A DNA stretch of 39,314 nucleotides, from NCBI GenBank assembly GCA_036504235.1, contig DASXVN010000043.1:1-39314 (forward strand). The letters are read 5' to 3'. This stretch comes from Zipacnadum sp036504235 (lineage in GTDB: Bacteria; Armatimonadota; Zipacnadia; Zipacnadales; Zipacnadaceae). The translations under genes and the position numbers were made by a program. Below, piece by piece: positions 1-8,511 of the stretch (position 1 is its first letter; every line of letters starts with the position of its first letter). The notes beneath the pieces are model-generated. The model did not search any database and was not told the DNA's origin. It saw nothing but the letters and a program-made list of their open reading frames with translations.

Positions 1-257
1 AGGCGCGGTGTGGACACCGCGCCTGCCGCCACGACAACGGCTATCCAGAGGCCACGGCAGTTTTACTTTGGGCTAGTGGTTGTCCCGCGCCCATCGGTGG
101 GCGGACGTTAGCGTCGGCGGGGTACGAGCCCCCGCCCTACAAAAGGCAACGGCGAACGGCAGGGACGACCTCGCTGCGCTCGTGCGGCCCCTCCGGGGGA
201 ACGGCTAACGGCAAAGGCAACAGGAACGGCAATGGAGGGGGAGATAGAAAGGCACCC
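1..257. repeat. Intergenic palindromic repeat mosaic
   Basis: No gene is visible here. Positions 2-23 form a 10-bp perfect inverted repeat (GGCGCGGTGT / ACACCGCGCC). Around 113-146 is a GGCGGGG...CCCCGCC hairpin module followed by CCTACAAA; the same module recurs at about 28980-29012 and 31594-31628. Positions 161-200 hold the CTCGCTGCGCTCG...CCCCTCCGGGG module, found about a dozen times in the window. Linkers are ACGGC-rich. A GGAGG-type ribosome site (about 235-242) precedes the ATG at 258. Confidence 0.8.
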
Positions 258-1418
258 ATGATCACGCACCGCAGTTCTTCTGCTTATCGTTCGCCTGGCT
301 TGGGTATTGGTTTGCTCTTGGCGGTGCTGGTGGCCGCGCCGGCTGGGGCTATGTCGGACGGGGCCCTGAGCGAGGCGCTGGCGGGGTATGGCGCCCACCG
401 GGCGCTGCGCGGAGGGGTGGTTAGCTGCGAGGTGGCTGATCTGCAGACCGGGCGGATTCTTTACTCGCTGCATCCCGATCAGGGGCTCATTCCGGCGTCT
501 AATATGAAATTGTTCGTCTCCGCTACCGCGGTCGCTCTGTTTGGGACGCAGTTTGAGTTTTCTACCTCGCTGTGGGCGCGGAGTGAGCCGGGGGCGGACG
601 GGGTGGTCCGGGGGCATCTGTATCTCGTCGGGTGCGCCGATCCGGCGGCTACTCCTAAGGTGTTTGCGGAACTGGCGCGGCAACTGCGGGCGCGGGGGGT
701 TAAGGCCATCAGCGGGGATCTGGTGGGGACCGCGCCGGTGCTGGTGGGGGACCATGATGCGGGGCTGCGGGGGGCGCGGCGGATGGGGGAGGCGCTGGGG
801 GCGGCGGGGATTCGCCTGGGGGGCGAGGTGCGGGCGGGGATGTGCCCCTCCGCGCCTTGTCGGCTGGCGCGCCATTCCTCCCAGAGCCTCGCCGACTACC
901 TGCGCTATATGAATAAGGAGTCGCGCAATCCGGAGGCGGATCGGCTGCTGCAGTCGGTGCTGGCGTGTTTCGACGACCCGGTGGCCGCCTCGCCGGCTTT
1001 TGCGCTGCGGTATTGGGCGCAGCGGGGGCTGACCACGAGCGGGCTGCGGGTGGCGGATGGGAGCGGCTACTCGCGCAGCAGCCGGCTGAGCGCGGGGTTG
1101 CTGCGGGGGCTGCTGAGCTGGACGGCCGCCTCGCCGGACGCGTACCGGGTGCTGAGCGCCAGCCTGCCGATTGCGGGCTGCGACGGGACGCTGGGGGACC
1201 GGATGTGCGGAACTGTGGCCGAGGGGCGGGTGCGGGCCAAGACGGGAACTCTGCCGGGGGTGAGTTGTCTGTCCGGTTACGTGGAGCGAGCCGGGAAGCC
1301 GCGGCTGGCCTTTAGCGTGATGATGAACGGGTTCTCCTGCTCGGTGGAGACCGCGCGGCGGATTCAAGATCAGATGGCGATTGTGATGGCGCGCTATGTC
1401 CACGAATCCCCCCATTGA
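258..1418 (+). CDS. dacB: D-alanyl-D-alanine carboxypeptidase/endopeptidase, PBP4 (peptidase S13) type, shortened
   Basis: A 386-residue exported penicillin-binding protein of the S13 family, which trims or cleaves peptidoglycan stem peptides in the periplasm. Residues about 14-31 are a signal peptide. All three active-site motifs are present: SxxK as SNMK (81-84), SxN as SRN (222-224) and KTG (328-330, followed by TLPG). The SGDLVG and DGSG landmarks of the family are also present. Only about 138 residues separate SxxK from SxN, against roughly 240 in the E. coli PBP4 class. The accessory-domain segment after SGDLVG is therefore largely missing, and the chain runs straight from GDLVG into a short GDHDAGLRG stretch. 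The start ATG has a GGAGG-type site upstream. The 3' end overlaps the next gene by 23 bp, suggesting coupling. Confidence 0.9.
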   Translation: MITHRSSSAYRSPGLGIGLLLAVLVAAPAGAMSDGALSEALAGYGAHRALRGGVVSCEVADLQTGRILYSLHPDQGLIPASNMKLFVSATAVALFGTQFEFSTSLWARSEPGADGVVRGHLYLVGCADPAATPKVFAELARQLRARGVKAISGDLVGTAPVLVGDHDAGLRGARRMGEALGAAGIRLGGEVRAGMCPSAPCRLARHSSQSLADYLRYMNKESRNPEADRLLQSVLACFDDPVAASPAFALRYWAQRGLTTSGLRVADGSGYSRSSRLSAGLLRGLLSWTAASPDAYRVLSASLPIAGCDGTLGDRMCGTVAEGRVRAKTGTLPGVSCLSGYVERAGKPRLAFSVMMNGFSCSVETARRIQDQMAIVMARYVHESPH

Positions 1419-1743
1419 GGCGAAGGACGTCCGGAAACGAGTGCGGGCCACGGTGGCGCTGCTGTCGGGGGCGGTCTACCTGGCGCTGGCGGCACTGAGG
1501 GCAGGGCTGCCGGCGGAGGGGGCGCTGGCGCAGGCCTGGGCGCGGGTGCCCTGCCCGTGGGCGGCGGCGACCGGGTGGCCGTGTCCGCTATGCGGGATTA
1601 CGCGGGCCAGCGCGCTGCTGCTGCGGGGGGAAGTGCGGGCGTCGCTGGAGTGTCATCCGCTGGGGGGACTGGCGCTGCTGATAGCGGCGGGCGCGGTGGT
1701 TTACGGGGTGCGAGCTTTTTTTGGGCGAGGGGCGAAGGATTAG
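1396..1743 (+). CDS. DUF2752 family small membrane protein
   Basis: A 115-residue protein with two hydrophobic segments (about 15-35 and 75-98). Between them lies the family signature CPWAAATGWPCPLCGITRA, which contains the CP-x-CG-x-TR motif of DUF2752. The function of this family is not established. The paired Cys residues facing a membrane suggest a redox or metal-binding role, which is inference only. The gene starts inside the end of the upstream carboxypeptidase gene in another frame, so translation is probably coupled. The stop codon is followed directly by the palindromic repeat mosaic. Confidence 0.85.
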   Translation: MSTNPPIEAKDVRKRVRATVALLSGAVYLALAALRAGLPAEGALAQAWARVPCPWAAATGWPCPLCGITRASALLLRGEVRASLECHPLGGLALLIAAGAVVYGVRAFFGRGAKD

Positions 1744-2307
1744 GAAAGGTGGGCGGCGAAAGGCAACGGCAACGGCGGCCCACCCCGCCCTCGGCGGACC
1801 TCGGGCACCCGCCTTCGCTGAAGCTACGGCGGGCAAGCCCTCCCGGAGCAGGAGGGGCTTACGGCGGACGGCGGACGGACCCCTCCCCGGCGCTGCGCGC
1901 CGGCCTCCCCTAAATAGGGGAGGGATTCGGAAGAGGCAGAGGCTGACGGTCGGCAGGCCGAGGTCAGTGGTAGGCGCGGGTGGATGTTCCGCGGGGTGGG
2001 GCTCCGCGAAAGATCCACCCCTACGTACGGCTGACGGCAACGGCGGCCCACCCCGCCCTCGGGGACTCGGGCACCCCTCCCGGAGCGGGAGGGGCTTACG
2101 GCGGACGGCGGACGGCAACGGCGGACGGCCGGCGGGGGCCCCTTCGACAGGCTCAGGGCGGGTATGGGGACCACCGAGGGGAAACGGCACACCGGCGAGA
2201 CGCCGGTGCCACCGAGGGAAACGGCACACCGGCTAGGCGGTCGGCTGGCCGCAACGAATCGGATTGTATGTTCGGGATACGTGAGATTGAGGTGAATACC
2301 GCTTACT
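1744..2307. repeat. Intergenic palindromic repeat mosaic
   Basis: A stretch without a convincing gene. In order it holds: a CCCACCCCGCCCTCGG...GGGAGGGG module (about 1778-1862) whose loop carries a nested CCCGCC-TTCGCTGAAGC-GGCGGG palindrome; a CCCTCCCC/GGGGAGGG module (1867-1935); a GGGTGGAT...ATCCACCC module with an inner CCGCG pair (about 1977-2026); another plain CCCACCCCGCCC module (2047-2100); a CCCTTCGACAGGCTCAGGG palindrome (2141-2162); and two copies of CACCGGC-GAGAC-GCCGGTG type (2188-2235). ACGGC linkers join the modules. Reading frames across it are repeat artefacts. Confidence 0.85.
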
Positions 2308-3171
2308 ATGGGTAATACCCCGGTATTGAAATTCGGCGGGCTTACTTTGCAGGGGCAGCAGCGCTTTGGCCCTGATGAGCCTGCCTTGGTGGAAGAGTGT
2401 CGGCGGAAGAAGTCCGCTAACGATATTTATCGGCTGCTGGCGGCGCGGCGGAATCTGGCGCGGGCGCACCGGCTTAATGAGGTGGCGCGCAAGTATGTGC
2501 TGCCGCTGCGGGCGCAGGGTAAGGTGCCGGTGGTCGTGGTGTCGGCTTTTGACTGGGCTACCGACAAGCTGGAGCAACTGGCCGCAGCACTGTCGCAGGA
2601 GCCGGCGCCGCGCGAATATGCGCGGTTGCTGATGAGCGGCGAGCTGCGGGCGAACGCGTCCCTGGCGATTGTGCTGGAGGGGCTGGGCTGCCGCGCGCGC
2701 TCGATGACCGGGCGCGAGGCGGGGCTGGTAACTAGCGGCGGACCGGTGGGGGCGCTGGTGGAGACCGTGAACCGGGCGTACCTCCTGGAGATGCTGGAGC
2801 TGGAGATTGTGCCGGTGGTGGCGGGCTTCCAGGGGTACTACTACGATAAGGAGACCGGACGCGACGAGGTCTCGATCCTGGGGCGAGGCGGCTCTAATCT
2901 CACCGCCGTGGCCCTGGCGCACGCGCTGGGGGAGACGGAAGCGCGGATGTTTTCGGACGTGGACGGAGTGTACGACAAAGACCCGCGCGCGCATAGCGAC
3001 GCCAAAAAGCTCGCTGAGGTGACGGCGGAGGAATTGTTCACGTGGGAACCCTTCCCGCAAGTAATTCAGCGGGAAGCGGTTGAATATGCGGTGGAACAGG
3101 GTATAGATATCTGGATATGCAGCGGAGTGAACCCCGACGTGCCCGGAACCCGCATAATCTGCCGCCCATAG
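2308..3171 (+). CDS. Aspartate kinase catalytic domain protein without ACT domains
   Basis: A 287-residue amino-acid kinase-fold protein closest in motifs to aspartokinase, the first enzyme of Lys/Thr/Met synthesis (aspartate + ATP to 4-phosphoaspartate). It shows the N-terminal KFGG (residues 8-11), a SGELRAN helix in the place of the aspartokinase SxGE region, a GF-x-G loop (VVAGFQGYYYD), the GRGGSN nucleotide/substrate loop (usually GRGGSD) and the DVDGVYDKDPR motif. The chain ends just after the catalytic domain. Classical LysC proteins run to about 400 or more residues with two ACT domains for feedback control, so this enzyme should be feedback-insensitive or controlled by a partner. The ATG at 2308 is the only usable start, because a GTG further up (2281) runs into a stop. 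It sits alone between repeats and a strong promoter. Confidence 0.82.
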   Translation: MGNTPVLKFGGLTLQGQQRFGPDEPALVEECRRKKSANDIYRLLAARRNLARAHRLNEVARKYVLPLRAQGKVPVVVVSAFDWATDKLEQLAAALSQEPAPREYARLLMSGELRANASLAIVLEGLGCRARSMTGREAGLVTSGGPVGALVETVNRAYLLEMLELEIVPVVAGFQGYYYDKETGRDEVSILGRGGSNLTAVALAHALGETEARMFSDVDGVYDKDPRAHSDAKKLAEVTAEELFTWEPFPQVIQREAVEYAVEQGIDIWICSGVNPDVPGTRIICRP

Positions 3172-3232
3172 CCAAGCGCGACGGGCAGGCCAAGAGGCGC
3201 CAACGGGGTATGCAGGTTGGACCGGAGTTCGC

Positions 3233-3261
3233 TTGCCATGCTGGAACTGCTGTGATATAAT
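3233..3261 (+). promoter_or_regulatory. Sigma-70-type promoter with extended -10
   Basis: TTGCCA (3233-3238), a 17-bp spacer, then TATAAT (3256-3261) preceded by TG-A, a full extended -10. Transcription would start near 3268 and lead into the large exported-protein gene at 3406. It lies outside any repeat module. Confidence 0.8.
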
Positions 3262-3267
3262 GGTTAT

Positions 3268-3405
3268 CGCGACACTGGGCTGTCGGCAAGCTTTTCCCCT
3301 CCCTGGTGAGCCGGAGGGCTTGTCCGGTGGAGACTGTGGGATGGAGCCCGGGGTTCATTGCAGTCATCGTAGCAGCAGTAACCGTAGAACCGCCAAGGAG
3401 TGATC
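3268..3405 (+). promoter_or_regulatory. Structured 5' leader of the 3406 gene
   Basis: About 138 nt of unique sequence lie between the predicted transcription start and the start codon. Three local pairings are visible: CGACA/TGTCG (3270-3274 with 3281-3285), CCGGA/TCCGG (3311-3315 with 3323-3327) and GACTG/CAGTC (3332-3336 with 3361-3365). No known riboswitch consensus was recognised. The leader ends with AAGGAG at 3395-3400. It may be a control element, but the pairings are short and unproven. Confidence 0.35.
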
Positions 3406-6400
3406 GTGTTGCCCAAGGGCCACCATAAGCCCGCGATTCCTGTCTCCTTACTATGTGGCATCGCATGCCTCATGCTGGCCGTCGCCGGCACGACCGCGGT
3501 CGTGACGAGCGGTGCGCTAGGCGGTGCTCGCGTGCGACCGCTGGCGGTGAAGAATCGCCCCGTTATTACCACCAAGTTGCCTGATTTTCAGGCCTCGGTC
3601 TCGCTCGCTCAAGGGTCGGGACCTTCCCCGGATGCTAACCTCAACGCGGACACGCCGGTCAGCAACGAGCTGGATCCCTTCGCCTGGAACAACGGCACGA
3701 CCGACCGGATCGCCTTCGTCTCCAACGGCGTAGACGCCGATCACGACCTGCGGATCGATCCGACTTTTCCCGCCGACCCCAACTTCACCCCGCACTATAA
3801 CATCTGGATCATGCGGCCGGACGGCTCGGAGCAGTTGCAGATTACCACCCAGGCGGGGGGAGACATTCGCGAGCCGGCGTATGACGCCAGCCGCAATTTG
3901 TTTGCGTACACCTCCAACATCAGCGGCACCTGGCAGATTTACACGCTGGAAATCGCCAGCGGCGTGGTGCGGCAGATCACCATCGGCCCCGGGAACAAGC
4001 GGCACCCCTCGTGGTCCCCGGATGAGAACTATCTGGTCTTCAGCAGCGATGCGGGCGGGCAGCCGGACATCTACAAGATCCGCTCGGACGGCGCGGGTGC
4101 GCCGATCAAGTTGACCAACGGGCCAGGCGCCAACACCTCGCCCAACTGGAAGCCGGCCTCCAACCTGATCGCCTACACCGCGCAGATCGGCGCGGTTACG
4201 CGCATCTTTACGGTGGACGATCAAGGTACGGTCACCAACCAGATTTCGGACGGCGGCGGCGTCGCCGGCGCGAGCGACATGCAGCCGACGTGGCAGTCCA
4301 ACGGGCAGTCTCTGGCGTTCGCCTCGAACCGGAAGATTGACGTCACCGACTCGACCAGCAACTTCAATATCTGGAAGATGCCGGCGGTCGGGGAAGTCGG
4401 TAACCCCACCATCTCCACGCTAGTTTCCGACGCCGCGGACGGCGACACCTTCAACAATACGTATCCGACCATCAGCACCCCCATGTCGCGGCAGGAAATG
4501 CGCGTCATTTACCAGAGCGACAAGACCAGCCCGGCGCACAACAACTTCGATTTGTACTCGCGGCTGATCGTTGATGTGCTCGCGCCGCGGCTGCTTACCA
4601 TTCCGACGGTTGACAACCGCCTGCCGGTTCCCGGCGGTTCGGTAACCGTGAGCGTGCCGATCTTCGATCCGGGCACCGGCGTGAAGCAGGTCACGGCGTT
4701 TTTCCGCGATCCGGACCGCAAGATTTACCGGCTGAGCAACCCGGCCTCCTTCGACCCGGGCTTTCTGGATGGGTTCCGCTACCTGGAGTTTGACTCGCAG
4801 ACGGTAGGCTCGACGGTGATGGACGATCCGGGCGGAACGGGGACCTTCACGGGGACCTTTGTCACCAGCGCGAACGCCCACGACTACATTATCGATATCC
4901 AGACCACGGATAACGCGGGCAACACGCTGCGCTACGATAATGTCTTCGGATTCAGCACCCGCATCTTCACCCCCACCAGCCGCATGCTGTTCGTGGACGA
5001 TTACTGCGAGGGGCAGAAGTTCATCGGGCAGTTGGGCAGTAACAACGACTCGCCGGCGGGCTATCCGGTGGAGTCGTACTACCGGTCCAACCCGGGGTAC
5101 TCGCCGGTGGCGCAGTCTACGGTCGACTTCGACTCGATCGCCGGCGCCTTTGGGGTTTCCTACGATACGTGGCGCGTGATCTGCCGCGGGCGCATCCCGG
5201 CCACCGTCTACCTTATATATAAGCCCACTTTTGAGTTCCAGCTAGACCCGGCGACGGCCGTCTCGGACCCGGTCAATGCGAAAGCTACCCGCAAAGTGGT
5301 CGTTTCGGAGCACATGATTGTGTGGGGCGCGCCGCATACCGGCGACGTTTGGGTGCCGAGCGACTCGGGCTCGATCGTGGACGCGACGGTGCAGGGCGAT
5401 CTGGCCAACTATATGAACAACGGCGGCAAGCTTTTCCTGAGCGGTCAGGATATTGCCTGGGCGCTGACGCTGAACGGCACGACGCCGAATAGCTTCCTGG
5501 CCAACACCTTGCACGCGACCTTCGTTACCGACTCAGTGTTGGGCGCTCCGGGGAGCTACGGCTTCACGGTGGCCAGCCAGGCCGGCGACCCGGTAGCCAG
5601 CGCGATGTGGTCGCCCTGGTTTGATGCGGGCGAAGCGCCGATTAATATCGAGACGCCGCGCATCACGAACAACTTCGCCGACGGCTGGAAGCAGGACGCG
5701 GCAGACAACTCGTTCATGCCCGACGTGATTAACGTGGCGTCGCCGGCGGTGAAGCTGTACGGGTACAACGGGAATGGCGCTTTCAACTTCGCCGGCCCGT
5801 CCGCGGGGCTGCGGTTCCAGGACGCTACTACCGGAGCCCAGCTTGTGTATCTCGCGTTCGGTTTCGAGCAGTTGCACCGGGGCTACCACCAGCCGTCAGG
5901 CACCCCCCCACACTGCCAGAACTTCCGCGCCCACCTGCTCACCAACTCGTACATCTGGATGACCACGGGTACGTTCCAGGGGCGGGTGCTGGGGATCGAC
6001 GGCAAGCCGATCAATAACCCGAACCCGATTGTGCGGCTCCTGCAGGGCGGGGTCGTATATGCGGTGCGGGTGCAGGACGACGGCACCTACGTGATCAACG
6101 GCGTGGCGCCGGGCGGCTACAGCATGGAGGCTTTCCGCCCCGGCTACCAGATTGACCACTTTGAGTCTAATCTGACGCACGCGGCTCTGGGGCCGATCGT
6201 GCAGGACTTTGCGCTGACGAAGTCCACTCCGGGAGCTATCGCCGGCGTAGTGACCTCCAAGGCCACCGGCAAGTTCCTGTCCAACGTGCCGATCACCATC
6301 TACTTCGCGGTGCCCGCGTCACCGCCCCTGCCGCCGACTGACTTTGTGCGCGGCGCGCAGGCGGGGACGGCTACTTCGGCGGCCGACGGGACCTACTCCG

Positions 6401-8409
6401 TGGGCGGCCTGGAACCGGGCAAGTACTTCGTGGTGGCGGACGGCAGCGCCCAGGGCTACAGCACCGACGAGCAGTTGGTGGACGTGGTCACCGGCAACAG
6501 CACCACGGCCAACTTCGCGCTGACGGCGGCGCCGGGCAGCGTTACGGTTACCGTAATCCGAGGCGACACCTCGACTCCGCTGGTGGGAGCTACCGTGCAG
6601 ATCATGCAGGGCGCGGTAGTCCTGAAGACGGGCGTCACGGCGGCCGGCGGCAAGGTGACCCTGGAACTGGTTCCCGGTACCTACGCGGCACAGGCAACAG
6701 CCGCCGGGTTTGGCGTCTCGACCGCGGTCGGCTTTACCGTGGAGTCCCAGCAGAATACGCTGGTGACGCTGCAACTGAGCCCGGAACCGCCAGGGACCCT
6801 GAGTGGACGCATCACGAGCGCTACCACCGGCCAGCCGGTGGGCGGCGTGACGGTGCACCTGCAGGTGAACGGGGTGGATGTGACGCCGTCGGTGAAGTCC
6901 AGCGCGAGCTTTACCACTCCGCCGGTGGGCGATCCGTATAACTACCGCTTCACGTCCGCGCCGACGGGGCAAGTGACGGTAGTGCCGGAGGCTCCCGGGT
7001 TCACCGTGACCCCGGCCTCGCGGACGGCGACGGTGACCACCGGGCAAGAGACCCCGGGGATCAACTTCCAGTTGTCGTCGCTGCATACGTTCCCGACCGG
7101 GCTGTCGCTGTTCTCGACACCATACAACTACGACTACAAGCTGCAGGGTGGGGTGGACGTCAACGATCCGGCGCGCCTGCTGGGCATGGCTCCGGGCAGC
7201 CTGATGATGGCTACCTTCCTGCCCACCGCCAACCGCTATGCCCTGTATCCCAATGCGCCGGCGGATCACTTCCGCCTGGGCGTGGGCTACTGGCTGAACC
7301 TGCCGGCGCAGGCCGATCTGAGCCGTCTGGGCACCGCGGCTAGCGATCCGTTCCCGATACCGCTGCAGCCAGGCTTCAACCTGATCGGGGACCCCTTCCT
7401 GCGCTCCATCGACTTCAACAGCGTGCTGGTTAGAGACAGCAATAATGTCACGATGACGCTGCAGCAAGCGGTGACCTCCAACCCGCCGAAGCTGCAGGGG
7501 ACCTTGTTCGCCTACGTGCTGGGCGGCTACCGGACCGTCTCCGTGCTGAGCCCCTGGGTGGGCTACTGGCTGCGCGCCTCCGAGCCGCTGACGCTGTTGG
7601 TCAGCCAGGCGACCGGCGGCCTGGCGGTAGACCAGCCTGTCGCCGACACGCCGGCCGCGCGGTGGGGAGTGCCGGTGCCCGCGTCCGGGTGGCTGATGCC
7701 GCTCGTGGTGAGCAGCGGTAACTGCGCCGATCAGTCTACGTTCCTGGGAGTCTCGCCGCAGGGCGCTACGACGTACGACGATGGTCGCGATCTGGCTAAG
7801 CCGCCGACCGTGGACTACCAGCCGTATGTCTACGCCGGCCTGGTCAAGGACCGGGCGCCTGGTCCGCTTGCCGTGGACCTGCGCAGCGCGGCGGGCGAGC
7901 AGGTGTGGACCGTCTCGGTGAAGACGAATCTGGTCGGCAGCACCGTCACGGTGCGCTGGCCGGACCTGACTCTGTTGCCGAACAACGCGCGTCCCGTGCT
8001 GGAGGATATTGCCACCGGGCAGCGGGTATACATGCGCACGACCGGGGCGTACTCGTTCACGGCCGGGGCGCAGGAGAGACTGCTGCGGGTGATTCTGACC
8101 CCGGACAGCGGCTCGGGAGCCGTCGTCTCGGCCCTGAGCACCGCGGCGAGCGAGGGGCGGGTGGGCGTGATCTATACGCTCAGCACCTCGGCAGCGGTGA
8201 CGGTGGAGATTCGCAATATCAGCGGCGTTCTGGTGCGGCAGCTAGCGACCCAGACGCCGCAGGCGGCCGGCGTGCAGACGCTATCGTGGAATGGCCGCAA
8301 TCAGTCCGGCGCCAGTGCGCCGGCAGGACGATACCTGGTTACGGTGCGCGCAGTTACCCCAGAGGGGCGTGCCGCCCAAGCGTTGGCCAGTGTCTGGCTT
8401 AACCGCTGA
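3406..8409 (+). CDS. Giant exported protein: TolB-like propeller, carboxypeptidase-regulatory repeats, shared C-terminal module
   Basis: About 1,667 residues, exported. A hydrophobic signal segment lies near residues 12-35. Residues about 95-330 form a TolB/PD40-type beta-propeller with repeats such as IWIMRPDGSEQLQIT, IYTLEIASG and PSWSPDENYLVFSS. Residues about 530-860 hold a domain with GGKLFLSGQDIAW, common in large secreted proteins. Residues about 860-1220 contain three or four carboxypeptidase-regulatory-like beta-sandwiches (GRVLGIDGKPI, GAIAGVVTSKATGK, GTLSGRITSATTGQP). From about 1228 to the end is a module shared with the 11774 and 15142 proteins: two GYWL/LIGDPF beta repeats, a WPDL...VYMRTT segment, and a FlgD-like Ig domain (VEIRNISG...LSWNGR...PAGRYLV). 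AAGGAG at 3395-3400 sits 5 nt before GTG 3406 (or 8 nt before TTG 3409); the in-frame GTG at 3400 overlaps that site and is less likely. Probably a surface or matrix protein; substrate unknown. Confidence 0.8.
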   Translation: MLPKGHHKPAIPVSLLCGIACLMLAVAGTTAVVTSGALGGARVRPLAVKNRPVITTKLPDFQASVSLAQGSGPSPDANLNADTPVSNELDPFAWNNGTTDRIAFVSNGVDADHDLRIDPTFPADPNFTPHYNIWIMRPDGSEQLQITTQAGGDIREPAYDASRNLFAYTSNISGTWQIYTLEIASGVVRQITIGPGNKRHPSWSPDENYLVFSSDAGGQPDIYKIRSDGAGAPIKLTNGPGANTSPNWKPASNLIAYTAQIGAVTRIFTVDDQGTVTNQISDGGGVAGASDMQPTWQSNGQSLAFASNRKIDVTDSTSNFNIWKMPAVGEVGNPTISTLVSDAADGDTFNNTYPTISTPMSRQEMRVIYQSDKTSPAHNNFDLYSRLIVDVLAPRLLTIPTVDNRLPVPGGSVTVSVPIFDPGTGVKQVTAFFRDPDRKIYRLSNPASFDPGFLDGFRYLEFDSQTVGSTVMDDPGGTGTFTGTFVTSANAHDYIIDIQTTDNAGNTLRYDNVFGFSTRIFTPTSRMLFVDDYCEGQKFIGQLGSNNDSPAGYPVESYYRSNPGYSPVAQSTVDFDSIAGAFGVSYDTWRVICRGRIPATVYLIYKPTFEFQLDPATAVSDPVNAKATRKVVVSEHMIVWGAPHTGDVWVPSDSGSIVDATVQGDLANYMNNGGKLFLSGQDIAWALTLNGTTPNSFLANTLHATFVTDSVLGAPGSYGFTVASQAGDPVASAMWSPWFDAGEAPINIETPRITNNFADGWKQDAADNSFMPDVINVASPAVKLYGYNGNGAFNFAGPSAGLRFQDATTGAQLVYLAFGFEQLHRGYHQPSGTPPHCQNFRAHLLTNSYIWMTTGTFQGRVLGIDGKPINNPNPIVRLLQGGVVYAVRVQDDGTYVINGVAPGGYSMEAFRPGYQIDHFESNLTHAALGPIVQDFALTKSTPGAIAGVVTSKATGKFLSNVPITIYFAVPASPPLPPTDFVRGAQAGTATSAADGTYSVGGLEPGKYFVVADGSAQGYSTDEQLVDVVTGNSTTANFALTAAPGSVTVTVIRGDTSTPLVGATVQIMQGAVVLKTGVTAAGGKVTLELVPGTYAAQATAAGFGVSTAVGFTVESQQNTLVTLQLSPEPPGTLSGRITSATTGQPVGGVTVHLQVNGVDVTPSVKSSASFTTPPVGDPYNYRFTSAPTGQVTVVPEAPGFTVTPASRTATVTTGQETPGINFQLSSLHTFPTGLSLFSTPYNYDYKLQGGVDVNDPARLLGMAPGSLMMATFLPTANRYALYPNAPADHFRLGVGYWLNLPAQADLSRLGTAASDPFPIPLQPGFNLIGDPFLRSIDFNSVLVRDSNNVTMTLQQAVTSNPPKLQGTLFAYVLGGYRTVSVLSPWVGYWLRASEPLTLLVSQATGGLAVDQPVADTPAARWGVPVPASGWLMPLVVSSGNCADQSTFLGVSPQGATTYDDGRDLAKPPTVDYQPYVYAGLVKDRAPGPLAVDLRSAAGEQVWTVSVKTNLVGSTVTVRWPDLTLLPNNARPVLEDIATGQRVYMRTTGAYSFTAGAQERLLRVILTPDSGSGAVVSALSTAASEGRVGVIYTLSTSAAVTVEIRNISGVLVRQLATQTPQAAGVQTLSWNGRNQSGASAPAGRYLVTVRAVTPEGRAAQALASVWLNR

Positions 8410-8428
8410 TCGCGCCCCGTCACCATAC

Positions 8429-8458
8429 TTGGCAGTAATACTAGGAGCATGCTACACT
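8429..8458 (+). promoter_or_regulatory. Sigma-70-type promoter with extended -10
   Basis: TTGGCA (8429-8434), an 18-bp spacer, then TACACT (8453-8458) preceded by TG-C. It lies in the 102-bp gap before the CsgG-like gene and could drive the following run of exported-protein genes separately from the 3406 gene. Confidence 0.65.
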
Positions 8459-8511
8459 GAACTCAGTGTCGCTAACCGGTTCGTTCTCCGCCAGGAGGGA
8501 GATTCAAGGCA

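Noticed and set aside
108..1451. Long open frame on the minus strand over the carboxypeptidase gene
   Set aside because: Arg/Pro-rich antisense shadow caused by GC-biased third positions; the plus strand encodes a full S13 enzyme with all motifs.
1883..1923. CCCTCCCCTA/TAGGGGAGGG hairpins as intrinsic terminators
   Set aside because: The stem is strong but followed by TGGGGA or similar, not a T-run, and the module occurs in many contexts; treated as a repeat family.
1744..2236. Open frames across the intergenic repeats (also in the 21-22 kb, 31 kb, 33 kb and 36-37 kb spaces)
   Set aside because: They read through palindromic modules in every frame, giving Pro/Arg/Gly-rich strings with no start-site signals; they change with each repeat combination.
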